Part shown: positions 10,568 through 22,840 of the stretch, piece after piece | Layout of the letters: every line of letters begins with the position of its first letter | Numbering within the stretch: the first letter of the stretch is position 1 | Source of the DNA: Nymphaea colorata | Lineage: Eukaryota; Streptophyta; Magnoliopsida; Nymphaeales; Nymphaeaceae | Assembly (NCBI RefSeq): GCF_008831285.2 | Contig: NC_045145.1 | Coordinates: forward strand, 24,550,802-24,614,801 | DNA: 64,000 bases | Direction of reading: 5' to 3' | The notes under the pieces: generated by a model | Told to the model about the DNA's origin: nothing | Databases searched by the model: none | What the model saw: only the letters and a program-made list of their open reading frames with translations | Position numbers and translations under genes: made by a program

Positions 10568-12195
10568 GTTAATCTCACAGACCTTGCATCATGTGGCCAC
10601 CTGCAATTTTTGTCAAGATAAAAAAAAAACCAATTGAATGGCAGGGTACCTGAGTTATTGGGAAAAAAATCAATTGAAAGAATAAGAAAAAATCTAAAAG
10701 TTCATAAAACACAGGACACAAAGAATTTAATTTATCACCATATCGTGAACTTCCTCCTGACTACGTAATTCAGCCTACTCATCATGAAGGGGTTGTTATG
10801 TAATAAGAACAACATATTATAGTTTCATGAATCTCTTATATTTGGCAATAAGAACAGCGTGTTATTGTTCCACAAATCTGCTCGAATGGTTGGAGCACAT
10901 TCATCGAACATTATTTCATATTGTTTTATGAACCTACTTCAATTTTTGAGGTAAATGCATAAAACAGAAACAAACTATTGCTTTCGTCAAATGGCTTCGA
11001 AAGCAAGCGGTAGAGACCAAGTACAACTATGAGAAGATTTCATGTGATAACAGGTCGATCGGATACAACAATATTAAATATGAAGCCCTTAGTACAAAAA
11101 ACCAAACAGTTGTAAGTCTAAAAAGAAACAAAATTAACAAAGAATGGCTGGCTTGAAAAGAAACAAACATATGGAGAACATGAGCTAAAATAATAATAGG
11201 TAAAAGAAAAAGAAAAGAGAATGAGAAAGTCAACCATTCTCAAACCATTAAGGCAAAGTTAGATTGAATACTGGATCGAACGAAACCCCACCCATCACAT
11301 TTATTCGTTTGGGAATTTGTTATTATTTATTTAATTTAGATTTAATTGTCTTCTTTATTCATTTTTGCCAACTTATAACTAATATTTATTTAATATGCAA
11401 CCGGAGCTTGGCCACTTTATCTCCGGATCAAAACAGTAAAAGAAGAGGTCCACGAGAATGTTTGCAATGGCCTGGCCGTTGTGGGTTTCATTTAACATGT
11501 CGATGAATGGAGACATCGTTAAATTTGAACCACCAAAGCACGTGGAGTCGTGGAGTCGTGGAGGCGGTACGACTATAGAGCCGCTAGAAGCCAAATGGAG
11601 GCCATTCAATGCCAGCAGGGCTTCAAAGCCATCATTAAATTTGATCAAATGTGTGCTGGGTCTCTCTCTCTTGGAGATACCAGCAGGGCTTCAACGCCAT
11701 CCTTGCTTCTTTTACTTTGTTCACCATTTTGGTGGGCTTCAATCTTAGCGATTTGCAGGAGACAAGGTCGGTCATCTCTTGCTCTCTTATCCATGTGGCA
11801 ATGTTGCGTTCTTTGTAGATATTTTGTTATATTATTCATAATCTCGTGGAAGAATTGAGGGATCCTAAGTTAGATTCCTTTCTTGGTGTTTCTGGATGTA
11901 TTTCATGGGAGATATACCAGCAGAGCATCATGCACATCCTTGGTTCTCTTTTACTTTGTTCGTCTTGCTCGTGGGCCGACTACAATAAAAGATAGCTTCT
12001 GCCACGATCATTCCCATGGAAAGGTCTGTGGTGGACAAAATGGTAAAAGTTGTTCCTCTTTTAGCAGAATACTTTTACAAGATAATAAGAGGAGGCAAAC
12101 ATTTTCAAGGGAGAGAGAGAAGGACGGGCAATCTGTGATCGCCTTTCCATGCTTCTCTCGTTCTGCAGCCTTCCAACATGACGAGGTTCTTGTCG
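10568..12195. other. Inner arm, unrecognised sequence with old tandem repeat (mirrored at 12302-13929)
   Basis: 10568-11600 holds no recognised gene. At 11612, 11680 and 11917 the motif CCAGCAGGGCTTCA (or CCAGCAGAGCATCA) recurs. The 11680 and 11917 copies are followed by similar CATCCTTG...TTTTACTTTGTTC sequence, so an old tandem duplication of about 237 bp is likely. Reading frames of 80-100 codons here are mirrored but have no domain signature. Confidence 0.5.
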
Positions 12196-12301
12196 ATGAG
12201 AAGGAGTACAAGAGAGCCAGGACTCTTTTCCTCCACTTGATTCCCTCACCTATCGATGAAGCAGAGAGCAAACAGAGGCTCCTCCCCTGCCTACTCGAAC
12301 A
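12196..12301. other. Unpaired spacer at the palindrome centre
   Basis: The arms pair base for base up to 12195 on the left and from 12302 on the right. The 106 bases between do not pair with each other. The spacer is ordinary mixed sequence with no microsatellite, no transposon terminus and no recognised gene. It could be the remnant of the inversion breakpoint. A hairpin-closed end or a fold-back read would also leave such a short asymmetric loop. Confidence 0.9.
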
Positions 12302-13929
12302 CGACAAGAACCTCGTCATGTTGGAAGGCTGCAGAACGAGAGAAGCATGGAAAGGCGATCACAGATTGCCCGTCCTTCTCTCTCTCCCTTGAAAATGTTT
12401 GCCTCCTCTTATTATCTTGTAAAAGTATTCTGCTAAAAGAGGAACAACTTTTACCATTTTGTCCACCACAGACCTTTCCATGGGAATGATCGTGGCAGAA
12501 GCTATCTTTTATTGTAGTCGGCCCACGAGCAAGACGAACAAAGTAAAAGAGAACCAAGGATGTGCATGATGCTCTGCTGGTATATCTCCCATGAAATACA
12601 TCCAGAAACACCAAGAAAGGAATCTAACTTAGGATCCCTCAATTCTTCCACGAGATTATGAATAATATAACAAAATATCTACAAAGAACGCAACATTGCC
12701 ACATGGATAAGAGAGCAAGAGATGACCGACCTTGTCTCCTGCAAATCGCTAAGATTGAAGCCCACCAAAATGGTGAACAAAGTAAAAGAAGCAAGGATGG
12801 CGTTGAAGCCCTGCTGGTATCTCCAAGAGAGAGAGACCCAGCACACATTTGATCAAATTTAATGATGGCTTTGAAGCCCTGCTGGCATTGAATGGCCTCC
12901 ATTTGGCTTCTAGCGGCTCTATAGTCGTACCGCCTCCACGACTCCACGACTCCACGTGCTTTGGTGGTTCAAATTTAACGATGTCTCCATTCATCGACAT
13001 GTTAAATGAAACCCACAACGGCCAGGCCATTGCAAACATTCTCGTGGACCTCTTCTTTTACTGTTTTGATCCGGAGATAAAGTGGCCAAGCTCCGGTTGC
13101 ATATTAAATAAATATTAGTTATAAGTTGGCAAAAATGAATAAAGAAGACAATTAAATCTAAATTAAATAAATAATAACAAATTCCCAAACGAATAAATGT
13201 GATGGGTGGGGTTTCGTTCGATCCAGTATTCAATCTAACTTTGCCTTAATGGTTTGAGAATGGTTGACTTTCTCATTCTCTTTTCTTTTTCTTTTACCTA
13301 TTATTATTTTAGCTCATGTTCTCCATATGTTTGTTTCTTTTCAAGCCAGCCATTCTTTGTTAATTTTGTTTCTTTTTAGACTTACAACTGTTTGGTTTTT
13401 TGTACTAAGGGCTTCATATTTAATATTGTTGTATCCGATCGACCTGTTATCACATGAAATCTTCTCATAGTTGTACTTGGTCTCTACCGCTTGCTTTCGA
13501 AGCCATTTGACGAAAGCAATAGTTTGTTTCTGTTTTATGCATTTACCTCAAAAATTGAAGTAGGTTCATAAAACAATATGAAATAATGTTCGATGAATGT
13601 GCTCCAACCATTCGAGCAGATTTGTGGAACAATAACACGCTGTTCTTATTGCCAAATATAAGAGATTCATGAAACTATAATATGTTGTTCTTATTACATA
13701 ACAACCCCTTCATGATGAGTAGGCTGAATTACGTAGTCAGGAGGAAGTTCACGATATGGTGATAAATTAAATTCTTTGTGTCCTGTGTTTTATGAACTTT
13801 TAGATTTTTTCTTATTCTTTCAATTGATTTTTTTCCCAATAACTCAGGTACCCTGCCATTCAATTGGTTTTTTTTTATCTTGACAAAAATTGCAGGTGGC
13901 CACATGATGCAAGGTCTGTGAGATTAACT

Positions 13930-14317
13930 AGGGATTTTCAATGGATCGGATTTGAATCATATATACTTATATTGACTTTTAAATATTCATATACTCAGAT
14001 TCAAATTCATACTCAAATATGAACAAAGAAAAAACAAACCTGAATCCAAATCTGAAATCCGGTTTTACAATCTAAATCTGATTTTTTACATTCAGATCTG
14101 AATCCAATTCCGAATTTTTTAGCCGAATCTAACCGATTTCCAAAATGTAAGGGCATTGGATATAGAATATTCATTTAAAAACTAAATCCTATTTGAATGT
14201 CAATTCAGTCGGATGTTTATTCGTGTCAAATCCAATCAAATGTCATTTCTTAAATCTGAATCCAATCCAACTTTTTGATCGGATATTAAATCGTTTTCAA
14301 TATTCAATCTTTTTAGA
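13930..14317. mobile_element. Degenerate TAGGGATG-family MITE (right arm)
   Basis: Mirror of 10180-10567. Confidence 0.5.
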
Positions 14318-15083
14318 ACGGTTCGCTTAGATATCAAAATGGTTTCTTTTCAAGGATAGATGTTCTAAAAGAGGCAGGTGATGAAAATCAATAAAAGGAT
14401 GGCCTTAGAAACTGTTATTTGTAAGATCAAGAACTTGTAAAAAGAAGAGGTGGTTGATGTCAATGAGGTCCAAAGTAAGCAACTACCCTTTAGGCACTAC
14501 GACTGCATGAAACTCGATTCCAATTGCAGAAGGAGATGGTGGAATTCCAATTTTTTGGGTCTTTGGTGAAGAAAAACGTGAAAAAAACATTTTTTTCTCT
14601 TTTTTCTAATATTTTTATTTTGTCATGTTTTTCAATAAAAAATGTTTTTGTCCTATCTTACTGATTTATTTTTTGCATTTTTAATGAATATTTAAAAAAA
14701 AAGCACATTTTTTTATCACCAAGATTTAAAAAAGTGTCATAGAAAAAATTGTAAACGTCGACTTTAATGCATATTGTATGGCTCATCATGCCCTTAATTT
14801 GGACAAGCTTGCTTTCGGTATGACGTTACTTGTACTGGAGAAGTTGAAAGGGGAGACCTTTCAATGCGAATTGGTCATGGCTTCCAAAAACAAACAGATA
14901 AAAGGACGGCTTGATTTGAAAAATGACAAATCAAAGGCGATGACTGTCATTTTCATATCAGTTGGATCTGATTGTTTCTTATTATGAACTCGTGAGTAAT
15001 ACTAAGGGTGAATTTTGGTTTTTAAATAGATAAATAAATAAATAATATATATACATATATGAATGACTAGTAAGAAATGGACG

Positions 15084-15505
15084 TAAGAATGTTAATATAT
15101 CTAATTTGGATTGGAGATCTCAAACCATTATGTAAAAAATCAAATATGAAAAAAACAATTAATATACAATTAAAAAATCGGATCAGATTTGGATTTAAGA
15201 AATGACATTTGATTGAACCTAGATTTATAAACAAATATAATAAATATCTGATTAGACTCAAATGCAAATAGAAGTTCAATTTTATTTTTAGATAAACATC
15301 ATATACCTAATTCTCTTACAGGCCCAATTGGTTCAATTGGATTCAGATTCAAAAGTAAATGTAAAAATTGGTTTAGAACTGTCTTATCGGATTTCGGATT
15401 AAAATCAAACATGACTATTTTTTATTCATATTTGAATCCAAATATGTAAACAACCCAAAAGTTAAAGATATTTTTTCATTCTATTCCAATCGGTTGGCAT
15501 CCCTA
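15084..15505. mobile_element. TAGGGATG-family MITE (right arm)
   Basis: Mirror of 8991-9412. Confidence 0.6.
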
Positions 15506-15527
15506 CACGAACACACCATACTTTATG

Positions 15528-15808
15528 TAGGGTGGGCATTGGGTCCAGGTTGGCCCGTTGGGCCCAGGCCCGGGCCAGATACATGAAACCTGGGCCCCGG
15601 CCCTGCCAGGTTATAAATAAAAAAAGTATTTTTTTTAATGTCATATATATTTTTCAGTAATAAAATATATTTTATTAAATTTAAAAAAATAAAAAAATCA
15701 CTTTTCAAATGTTAACGGGCAAGTGCCAGGTTTTTTTGGCCCAGACCTAGGCCAGTGCCGGGCCTGGTCCTGGCCCCCGCCAGCGGCCCGGCCTGGAGCC
15801 CGCCCTTA
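15528..15808. mobile_element. hAT-type MITE (right arm copy)
   Basis: Mirror of the element at 8688-8968, with the same termini and the same 8-bp flanks inverted. It was carried along by the inverted duplication. Confidence 0.85.
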
Positions 15809-16100
15809 ACTTTGTGATGTGCATTGGCTAGTACAAATTGGAGATGTAACTGTATTTATTTATTTATTTACTTACTTGAATTACATATTCAAACAACTAC
15901 ATGGTTAGAAGAAGAGTATGGAATCTGATAACCGAAACTGGTTGAAGTGGCCGATCCGTAACTTGACATACAAATTTAAAGGGTTGGATTCAACACTTCT
16001 ATACTAGATGGTTGAATGGCTACACATTAGAATTCTGTTGCTACAACACCATAAACCGCTTACCATAAATTATTGTCACACCATCAACCATCGTTAATAC

Positions 16101-16204
<104 letters not shown>

Positions 16205-16456
16205 AAGCATAGGTCACCAGTAATGCTTTCCTGTACCATCATTGTTGGCATCATGGGCAGAGCCAAAAGGGGGCGGCAAAAGCCTTCCCCTCCTCTCCTT
16301 CCACCCAAAAAAAATGGTTACATATAATTTTAAAAAATTATTTTATATAAAAATATTTAAAAATAATGATTTGGCTCCTATCAAAATTTTAAAATTATAA
16401 TTTGACATATCTCATGAAAAAGTTTTGACTGCACCCCTCATTGGCATCAAGATAAG

Positions 16457-16891
16457 GTAAGGTATTTGCATCAAAAGCTACGGGTTTCTTTTTTTTTTTT
16501 TTGCAGGAGGGGGTCGTCTTCTTTTCTAGAGAGAAACATGGTGGGGCGAGTCCAAATGCTAGTTCCCCTACAAAACGTTATCTGATCTTTATGGTAGGAC
16601 TGCCTACCTAACGTGTACACACACAAATACATACACATGTATAAAGGCAGAAATGAATCTTCTTGTGTACAGGGAAATCAAATATGTCAGATTTTGGGTA
16701 GTTAAAAATTAAAAACTATCACTTAAACATAATTGTCACCTAAGTACTATGAATGATTTATGGTGCAACAAGATTAAAGGAGGTTTTAGTAATAATTGAT
16801 TTTTAATGATTAGCTATCCACCAACATCTAACATCTGGTAAATTTAAAACTTCCTATAGCCAATTGTTTCCTTTTCTATTTTCATTGTTCT
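16457..16891 (-). repeat. Third, diverged partial copy of the unit end (right arm)
   Basis: Mirror of 7612-8045. It holds the same landmarks as the end of the tandem units in inverted orientation. Confidence 0.8.
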
Positions 16892-17072
16892 TTTTGCACT
16901 CTCCGCCCCGATTCCATCTCTCTCTCTAGCGCAACCGCTTGGGTTGGGTGGTGTGTTAGAGTCATATCCTCAGTTCAAAAGTTAAATGGTGCTATCTTGA
17001 TTGTATTGAAAAATGTTGAGATTAAAATTATGGGAGTCATTGTGGAGGCAATGTAAACCTGTTCTTGTCATA

Positions 17073-17075
<3 letters not shown>

Positions 17076-17145
<70 letters not shown>

Positions 17146-17209
17146 TTATTTATTTATTTATTTATAATATATATATATATATGTTTATAATATATATATA
17201 TATATATAT
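17076..17209. repeat. Compound (TA)n/(ATTT)n microsatellite, right arm
   Basis: Mirror of 7299-7427, longer by 6 bp. It is one of the few length differences between the arms. Confidence 0.95.
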
Positions 17210-18041
17210 CATAAATTCAAAGTAATAAATCATAAAAAGAAATCTTGGTCTCTTCCTTGCGTCATGGTAAAGAAAATCATATGAGACTCGACTGAGCAGC
17301 CAGAGGAGGCAAGTGTGTATGGTATGAGCAATTGCGTATGCAAGCCCACAAAAAAAATTCATATTTTTATATTGATATGTTAGAAATTTTTTTCTCATTT
17401 AGATACTAGTGCCTATAAAAATTTTAAAAATTTTATATCTAGTGCCTCTTAGTAAGAAATTTTCACTATCAAAGGTATTTCCATCAAAAACAAAGTTTCA
17501 TTTTTTTTTTTTTTTGCAAAAGGGGGTTTGCCTCCTTCGAAGAGAAAGAATTGTCCTGTCTTCATGATAAGACAGCCTGCCGAATATGTAAACACACAAA
17601 CACATTACTGCATATATAGGCGGAATTGAATCATCTTGTATATGGAGAAATCAAATATGTCAGATGAAGTAAAAAATCGTTGCCACATAAGTACTACCAA
17701 TGATTTATGGTGCAAAAAGATTCATGGAAGTTTTAGTAATGATTGATTTTTAACGCTCAGCTACCTAACGACATTCAACATTTGGTGAATTTAACCTGTT
17801 CTATTTTTCATTGTCTTTTTCATAACGTTATCTTATAACAAATTAAAGTAGAGAGATAGTGAAAAGGATGAACACTTCACCAACTTTTTTATATGGCATT
17901 CCCATTCTTTTTTTATCACACTTTTCAAAGCTTTCCAAGCTTCTTTTAGGTTGGGTTTGATGGCCTCGTATAGCTGAGACTTGACATTGCATAAAAGGGT
18001 GTTTTTTAGGAGATTCTCATTTTATTATACATGTTCAAAGT

Positions 18042-18079
18042 CATGGATTTAAGATCGGAAGTCTGATCTTAAATCCATG
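18042..18079. repeat. 15-bp hairpin, right unit B
   Basis: 18042-18056 and 18065-18079 are reverse complements with an 8-base loop, the mirror of 6429-6466. Confidence 0.85.
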
Positions 18080-18753
18080 CATCTAAAATCTTAAGAATCT
18101 CATATCACCAGGGATTTATCATCAGGTTAAACAAACACAACCTTACTAAAAGCTTTAGTCTCTATGGTTTTTCCAATGAGAAATTGTTTATAAAAAGAGA
18201 GGGGGGTCCTACGTCAAATTAATTTTTTTTTTTCAAATTGAGTTCCTCCTTGAGCCCTTGGGCCCGGCCAGTTGGGCCAGAGTATTTCCAGCATATTAGG
18301 CTTAAAACTTGGCTTGGCCCCAGTCCAGTCCCGGTGAAATAGTTTGTTTGTTTCATGAACTTGCCTTAAAGATTGTACTTGACTTATAAAGTGATTTGAG
18401 TTTGGCAATAATTCTAGGTAAGCAGGGATAAAATTTTATTCTACCGTAGGAGAGACTAAGGTTCCACCTAGCATCTCATTCATTTTAGGGTATAGGGCTT
18501 GCTTTCAGTTTCTTGGAATACCTATCCTGCCATGATTTAAATTGTATTTCAGTACCCAGCACGATACACATATAAAGTTAGCGAATAGTCTAAAAATAAG
18601 TAAATAAAGCAATAATTGAAAGTACCGACATTCAACAATTATCATTATTTTTACTCAAGTTCTTCATGTAAATTTTCTAAATTGTACGAAAGCTCTTGAT
18701 TCCAGAGTTCCCGTGTTTGAGCTCAAACCCTTGAGCCTGCAGCTTCGTTTCAC

Positions 18754-18761
18754 TATAAATA
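18754..18761 (+). promoter_or_regulatory. TATA box of peptide gene copy B-right
   Basis: TATAAATA lies 60 bases upstream of the ATG at 18814 and is preceded by CTGCAG-containing sequence shared by all copies. Confidence 0.6.
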
Positions 18762-18813
18762 GTCACTAAGGCAGGCACCTGGGCCACCGTGCCCCTCTCC
18801 ATCACCAAATTTA

Positions 18814-19032
18814 ATGGCTTCCCTTTCCCGTTCGTTCATCCTCTTCCTCGTTCTGGCACTGGTTGCAACTGCTCTCGTTGAGCAGGGATCAGCAATCGAT
18901 AGCCACCACAGTCCTGATGAGACTGGTTGTGTTGTTCTCCCCAAGGGATGCAATCCACAGGCTGCACATGCTGGTCACTCGACCAACAGGAAGATGAAGG
19001 AACCCCTCCTGTCAAGCTCTCCGACTCCCTGA
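18814..19032 (+). CDS. Small secreted peptide candidate, copy B-right
   Basis: This is the mirror copy of the gene at 5476-5694, with an identical predicted protein (R6, G38, N47 variant). A TATAAATA box at 18754-18761 places likely transcription start about 30 bases before the ATG, leaving a very short leader. The ORF ends in a double TGA. The next 100 bases have no clear polyadenylation signal, and a TA tract follows at about 19139. A spliced downstream exon cannot be excluded. Function unknown; secretion is inferred from residues 1-27. Confidence 0.6.
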   Translation: MASLSRSFILFLVLALVATALVEQGSAIDSHHSPDETGCVVLPKGCNPQAAHAGHSTNRKMKEPLLSSSPTP

Positions 19033-19128
19033 TGATCAGTCCTCCTTCAGTTTCACCACCGCTGCTCAATGACTTCAGATCATACCAAGTGAACCCATGT
19101 CTTCCCACTCTTAAGAATTTATACTACA

Positions 19129-19181
<53 letters not shown>

Positions 19182-21611
19182 GCTTGCAGCGATGGCCATT
19201 ATGTTGGGTTTGTTCCTGTTGTAAACGTGTTGGTCAACGACTTCCAATATTACAAGCACAGAGTTTCTCTCTCTCTCTCTCTCAGATGCAGGATTCTAAT
19301 CAGCAGGTTCGACCCCATTCCCCAAAGTGAGCCTTGAATATCAGCAGAAAATAGAGAACAAAGCTGGATCTCAGGATCGCTTGAGCTAATTTTCTTACGT
19401 TGGTTGATTCCCAGAAATCTGGAGAAACAAAGCTTCCTTTCTTTCAAGAATGATCAACTGTTAGGTTAAATGATTTTACGCCCTTGAGAATAATATACGG
19501 CCGATATGGGTGGGGCATTGATTGACAGGCCATTCCATCTTCTTTAGTTATCTAAGCTGCAACTCCAACCCTGTCCTTGTCCGTTGGTGTCATGGCTTTG
19601 CCCCTTTGTGAATGATGCCTCACGTGTCAAGTCTTTTTCTAAAATAAAGTTGAATATGACATGCAAAATATGGAAATCCATATGAAAGGGGCAGTTTGTT
19701 TTCATTTTACATTATTTTCCCAATTACTGGAGTTTTCCTCTTTGGTCCTTGCGAGGGGCTTTACTTTTTGACTTGGCGACTAAGTTCAAATATCTGACTG
19801 GAACTTCTTCGTTTTTTCGATGTTTTGGTGGCAAAAAATAAAACAAAATCACTTTGAGGAAAACTGTGAAGAAACTAACAGCAATGCATGGAACAAAGAG
19901 AAAAAAAATTTATTTTAAGTGTTAACGAGCTGCTCCGGTGAGATAGGGGCAAAGTAAAATATAATGTTCCATATCAAAGTTTCCAAGCTGGTTTTAAGCA
20001 CTGTCCCATGCAAAAAAAAAAAAAAAAAAAAATTGTGCACTCGAGATATAATGTTCGGAATACCCCTGATCAGTCAAAATGGGAAACCTTTCTAAGGAGA
20101 AAAAATAGGTAGTAAAAAAGTTGAATGTCCAACAAAAACTTCCTTTTTTTTTGAAAAATCTCCAAAAGGCCCAACTTCCCCTTCTTTTGCTTTTGGGTGC
20201 ATATCTGACACTCTCTTCAGTAACAGAATCTTTCATCTACCCAAAGTTACATATACAGAGTTTAGGTTCTGTGTGGAGCTATATAGTGTTGGGCCAGAAA
20301 CACATCTGCAAGAGTTTGTATTTTTTCCTTTCCTTTTACTGCCCGCCTCATGTTGGGGTATTTTACCTCTGAAGACTTTGTCAAGTTTTAAAAATTTCAA
20401 GATGTACTCATAATCGAAATCGGTACAAGAAAGCATGGGCATCTATAGTGTGATTAATATTGATGGAGAAGATCCAAAACAGTGGCGTATGAATATTATG
20501 ATGCCGATGTTTATTGTCCTCATGATTTTGATCATGATGGTGGTATATTGTGACTTGTGAGTGCAGTGACGGTTGTTTAATATATGCAGTGACCAAGCAA
20601 TGCAATAGTTTTTTTTTGTTTTTTCTTCTTTTACACTGAGGGGCACTTGATCGAGCTTAAGTCTGGCGTGGGCACCATGCGTAATTTTGAGTGCACTTAA
20701 TAAAGTTTTTGATTTGCGGTTATCGGCACACCATCCCCCATGTATCTCCTCTGCTCAGGCCAAAAGATTGTTTAAAGACTGCAAAGTAGATATTCTTCCT
20801 GTTAAGACGTTGAATTGACCAAACGAGTGGATTTAAGTTTGCTTGGGCATCGGGTCGGCCTGGCCTGACTTGGAAAACCGAGTCCGAGCCTAAGCCCTGC
20901 CCAATTAAATTTAAAAATATATAATTTTGATATGAAATAATAAATTTATATCTAGTGCCTCTTAGTAAGAATTTTTCACTATCAAAGTATTTCGATCAAA
21001 AACAAAGTTTCATTTTTTTTTTTTTGCGAAAGGGGGTTTGCCTCCTTCGAAGAGAAAGAATTGTCCTGTCTTCATGATAAGACAGCCTGCCGAATATGTA
21101 AACACACAAACACATTACTGCATATATAGGCGGAATTGAATCATCTTGTATATGGAGAAATCAAATATGTCAGATAAAGTAAAAAATCGTTGCCACATAA
21201 GTACTACCAATGATTTATGGTGCCAAAAGATTCAAGGAGGTTCTAGTAATGATTGATTTTTAATGCTTAGCTATCTAACGACATTCAACATTTGGTGAAT
21301 TTAACCTGTTCTATTTTTCATTGTCTTTTTCATAACGTTATCTTATAACAAATTAAAGTAGAGAGATAGTGAAAAGGATGAACACTACACCAACTTTTAT
21401 ATGGCATTCCCATGGGTTATTATCTCTACTAGGAGATGGAAAAGGACTAAAATACCTTTCAAAAAAGGGATGGTTTCTTTTTTTATCACACTTTTCAAAG
21501 CTTACCAAGCTTCTTTTAGGTTGGGTTTGACGGCCTCGAATAGCTAAGACTTGACATTGCATAAAAGGGTGTTTTTCAGGAGATTCTCATTTTATTATAC
21601 ATGTTCAAAGT

Positions 21612-21649
21612 CATGGATTTAAGATCGGAAGTCTGATCTTAAATCCATG
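21612..21649. repeat. 15-bp hairpin, right unit A
   Basis: This is the same 15-bp stem and 8-base loop. Its expected mirror in the left arm (about 2874-2894) is shortened and no longer pairs. Confidence 0.85.
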
Positions 21650-22346
21650 CATCTAAAATCTTAAGAATCTCATATCACCAGGGATTTATCATCAGGTTAA
21701 ACCAACACAACCTTAATAAAAGCTTTAGTCTCTATGGTTTTTCCAATGAGAAATGGTTTATAAAAAGAGAGGGGGGCCTACGTCAAATTACAGTTTTTTT
21801 TTTTAAATTGAGTTCCTCCTTGTTGGGCCGGGTCAAGTTCCCTCTAGCCCTTGGTCCTGGCCAGTTCGGCCAGAGTATTTCCAGCGTATTACGCTTAAAA
21901 CTTGGCTTGGCCCCAGTCCAGTCCCGGTGAAATAGTTTGTTTGTTTCATGAACTTGCCTTAAAGATTGTACTTGACTTATAAAGTGATTTGAGTTTGGGA
22001 ATAATTCTAGGTAAGCAGGGATAAAATTTTATTCTACCGTAGGAGAGACTAAGCTTCCACCTAGCACCTCATTCATTTTAGGGTATAGGGCTTGCTTTCA
22101 GTTTCTTGGAATACCTATCCTACCATGATTTAACATGTATTTCAGTACCCAGCACGACACAAATATAAAGTTAGCGAATAGTCTAAAAACAAGTAAATAA
22201 AGAAATAATTGAAAGTACTGACATTCAACAATTATCATTATTTTTACTCAAGTTCTTCATGTAAATTTTCTAAATCGTACGAAAACTCTTGATTCCAGAG
22301 TTCCCGTGTTTGAGCTCAAACCCTTGAGCCTGCAGCTTCATTTCAC

Positions 22347-22354
22347 TATAAATA
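22347..22354 (+). promoter_or_regulatory. TATA box of peptide gene copy A-right
   Basis: TATAAATA lies 58 bases upstream of the ATG at 22405, identical in context to the other three copies. Confidence 0.6.
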
Positions 22355-22404
22355 GTCACTAAGGCAGGCACCTGGGCGACCGTGCCTCTTCATCACCAAA
22401 TTTA

Positions 22405-22623
22405 ATGGCTTCCCTTTCCCATTCGTTCATCCTCTTCCTCGTTCTGGCACTGGTTGCAACTGCTCTCGTTGAGCAGGGATCAGCAATCGATAGCCACCAC
22501 AGTCCTGATGAGACAGATTGTGTTGTTCTCCCCAAGGGATGTGATCCACAGGCTGCACATGCTGGTCACTCGACCAACAGGAAGATGAAGGAACCCCTCC
22601 TGTCAAGCTCTCCGACTCCCTGA
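22405..22623 (+). CDS. Small secreted peptide candidate, copy A-right
   Basis: This is the mirror copy of the gene at 1902-2120, with an identical predicted protein (H6, D38, D47 variant). The signal peptide covers residues 1-27, cysteines are at 39 and 46, and a basic NRKMK stretch lies before the Ser/Pro tail. The TATA box is at 22347-22354. About 105 bases after the stop lies a 32-bp inverted repeat. Its loop contains a 27-base copy of this gene's own signal-peptide coding sequence, so the 3' end differs structurally from the B copies. Family not recognised. Confidence 0.6.
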   Translation: MASLSHSFILFLVLALVATALVEQGSAIDSHHSPDETDCVVLPKGCDPQAAHAGHSTNRKMKEPLLSSSPTP

Positions 22624-22727
22624 TGATCAGTCCTCCTTCAGTTTCACCACCGCTGCTCCATGACTTCAGATCATACCAAGTAAACCCATGTCTTCCTACT
22701 CTTAAGAATTTGTACTGCAGATATTTC

Positions 22728-22840
22728 ACAAACCCAACATAATGGCCATGGCTGCAAGCTAGCACCTCGTTCTGGCACTGGTTGCAACTGCAGATATATA
22801 TATATCCGGCTTGCAGCCATGGCCATTATGTTGGGTTTGT
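22728..22840. repeat. 32-bp inverted repeat, right-arm copy
   Basis: 22728-22759 pairs perfectly with 22809-22840. This mirrors 1685-1797 and includes the same captured 27-base fragment of the peptide gene. Confidence 0.9.

Larger units (their letters stand above)
1..12195 (+). repeat. Left arm of giant palindrome
   Basis: This arm reads as the reverse complement of 12302 to about 24523. Paired positions sum to 24497 near the centre and to 24525 near the window start, so only about 28 bp of net length difference builds up over 12.2 kb. The shifts fall at two TA tracts (6 bp each), homopolymers, and one patch at 2850-3010. Genes, MITEs and microsatellites are all mirrored. The arm runs off the window at position 1, so its outer end is not seen. 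Confidence 0.98.
17433..20944 (-). repeat. Tandem unit B, right arm
   Basis: This is the inverted counterpart of 3566-7075, with the same peptide gene variant (plus strand, 18814-19032) and the same TA tract in place of the unit A hairpin. Its outer end at about 20944 is the tandem junction: a TATGAAATAATA segment is joined directly to the start of the next unit. Confidence 0.95.

Noticed and set aside
11883-12392. A 169-codon open frame running straight through the palindrome centre
   Set aside because: Its two ends are the same sequence on opposite strands, so the frame is a by-product of the inverted repeat plus spacer. It has no domain, no promoter, and the flanking frames are simply mirrored.
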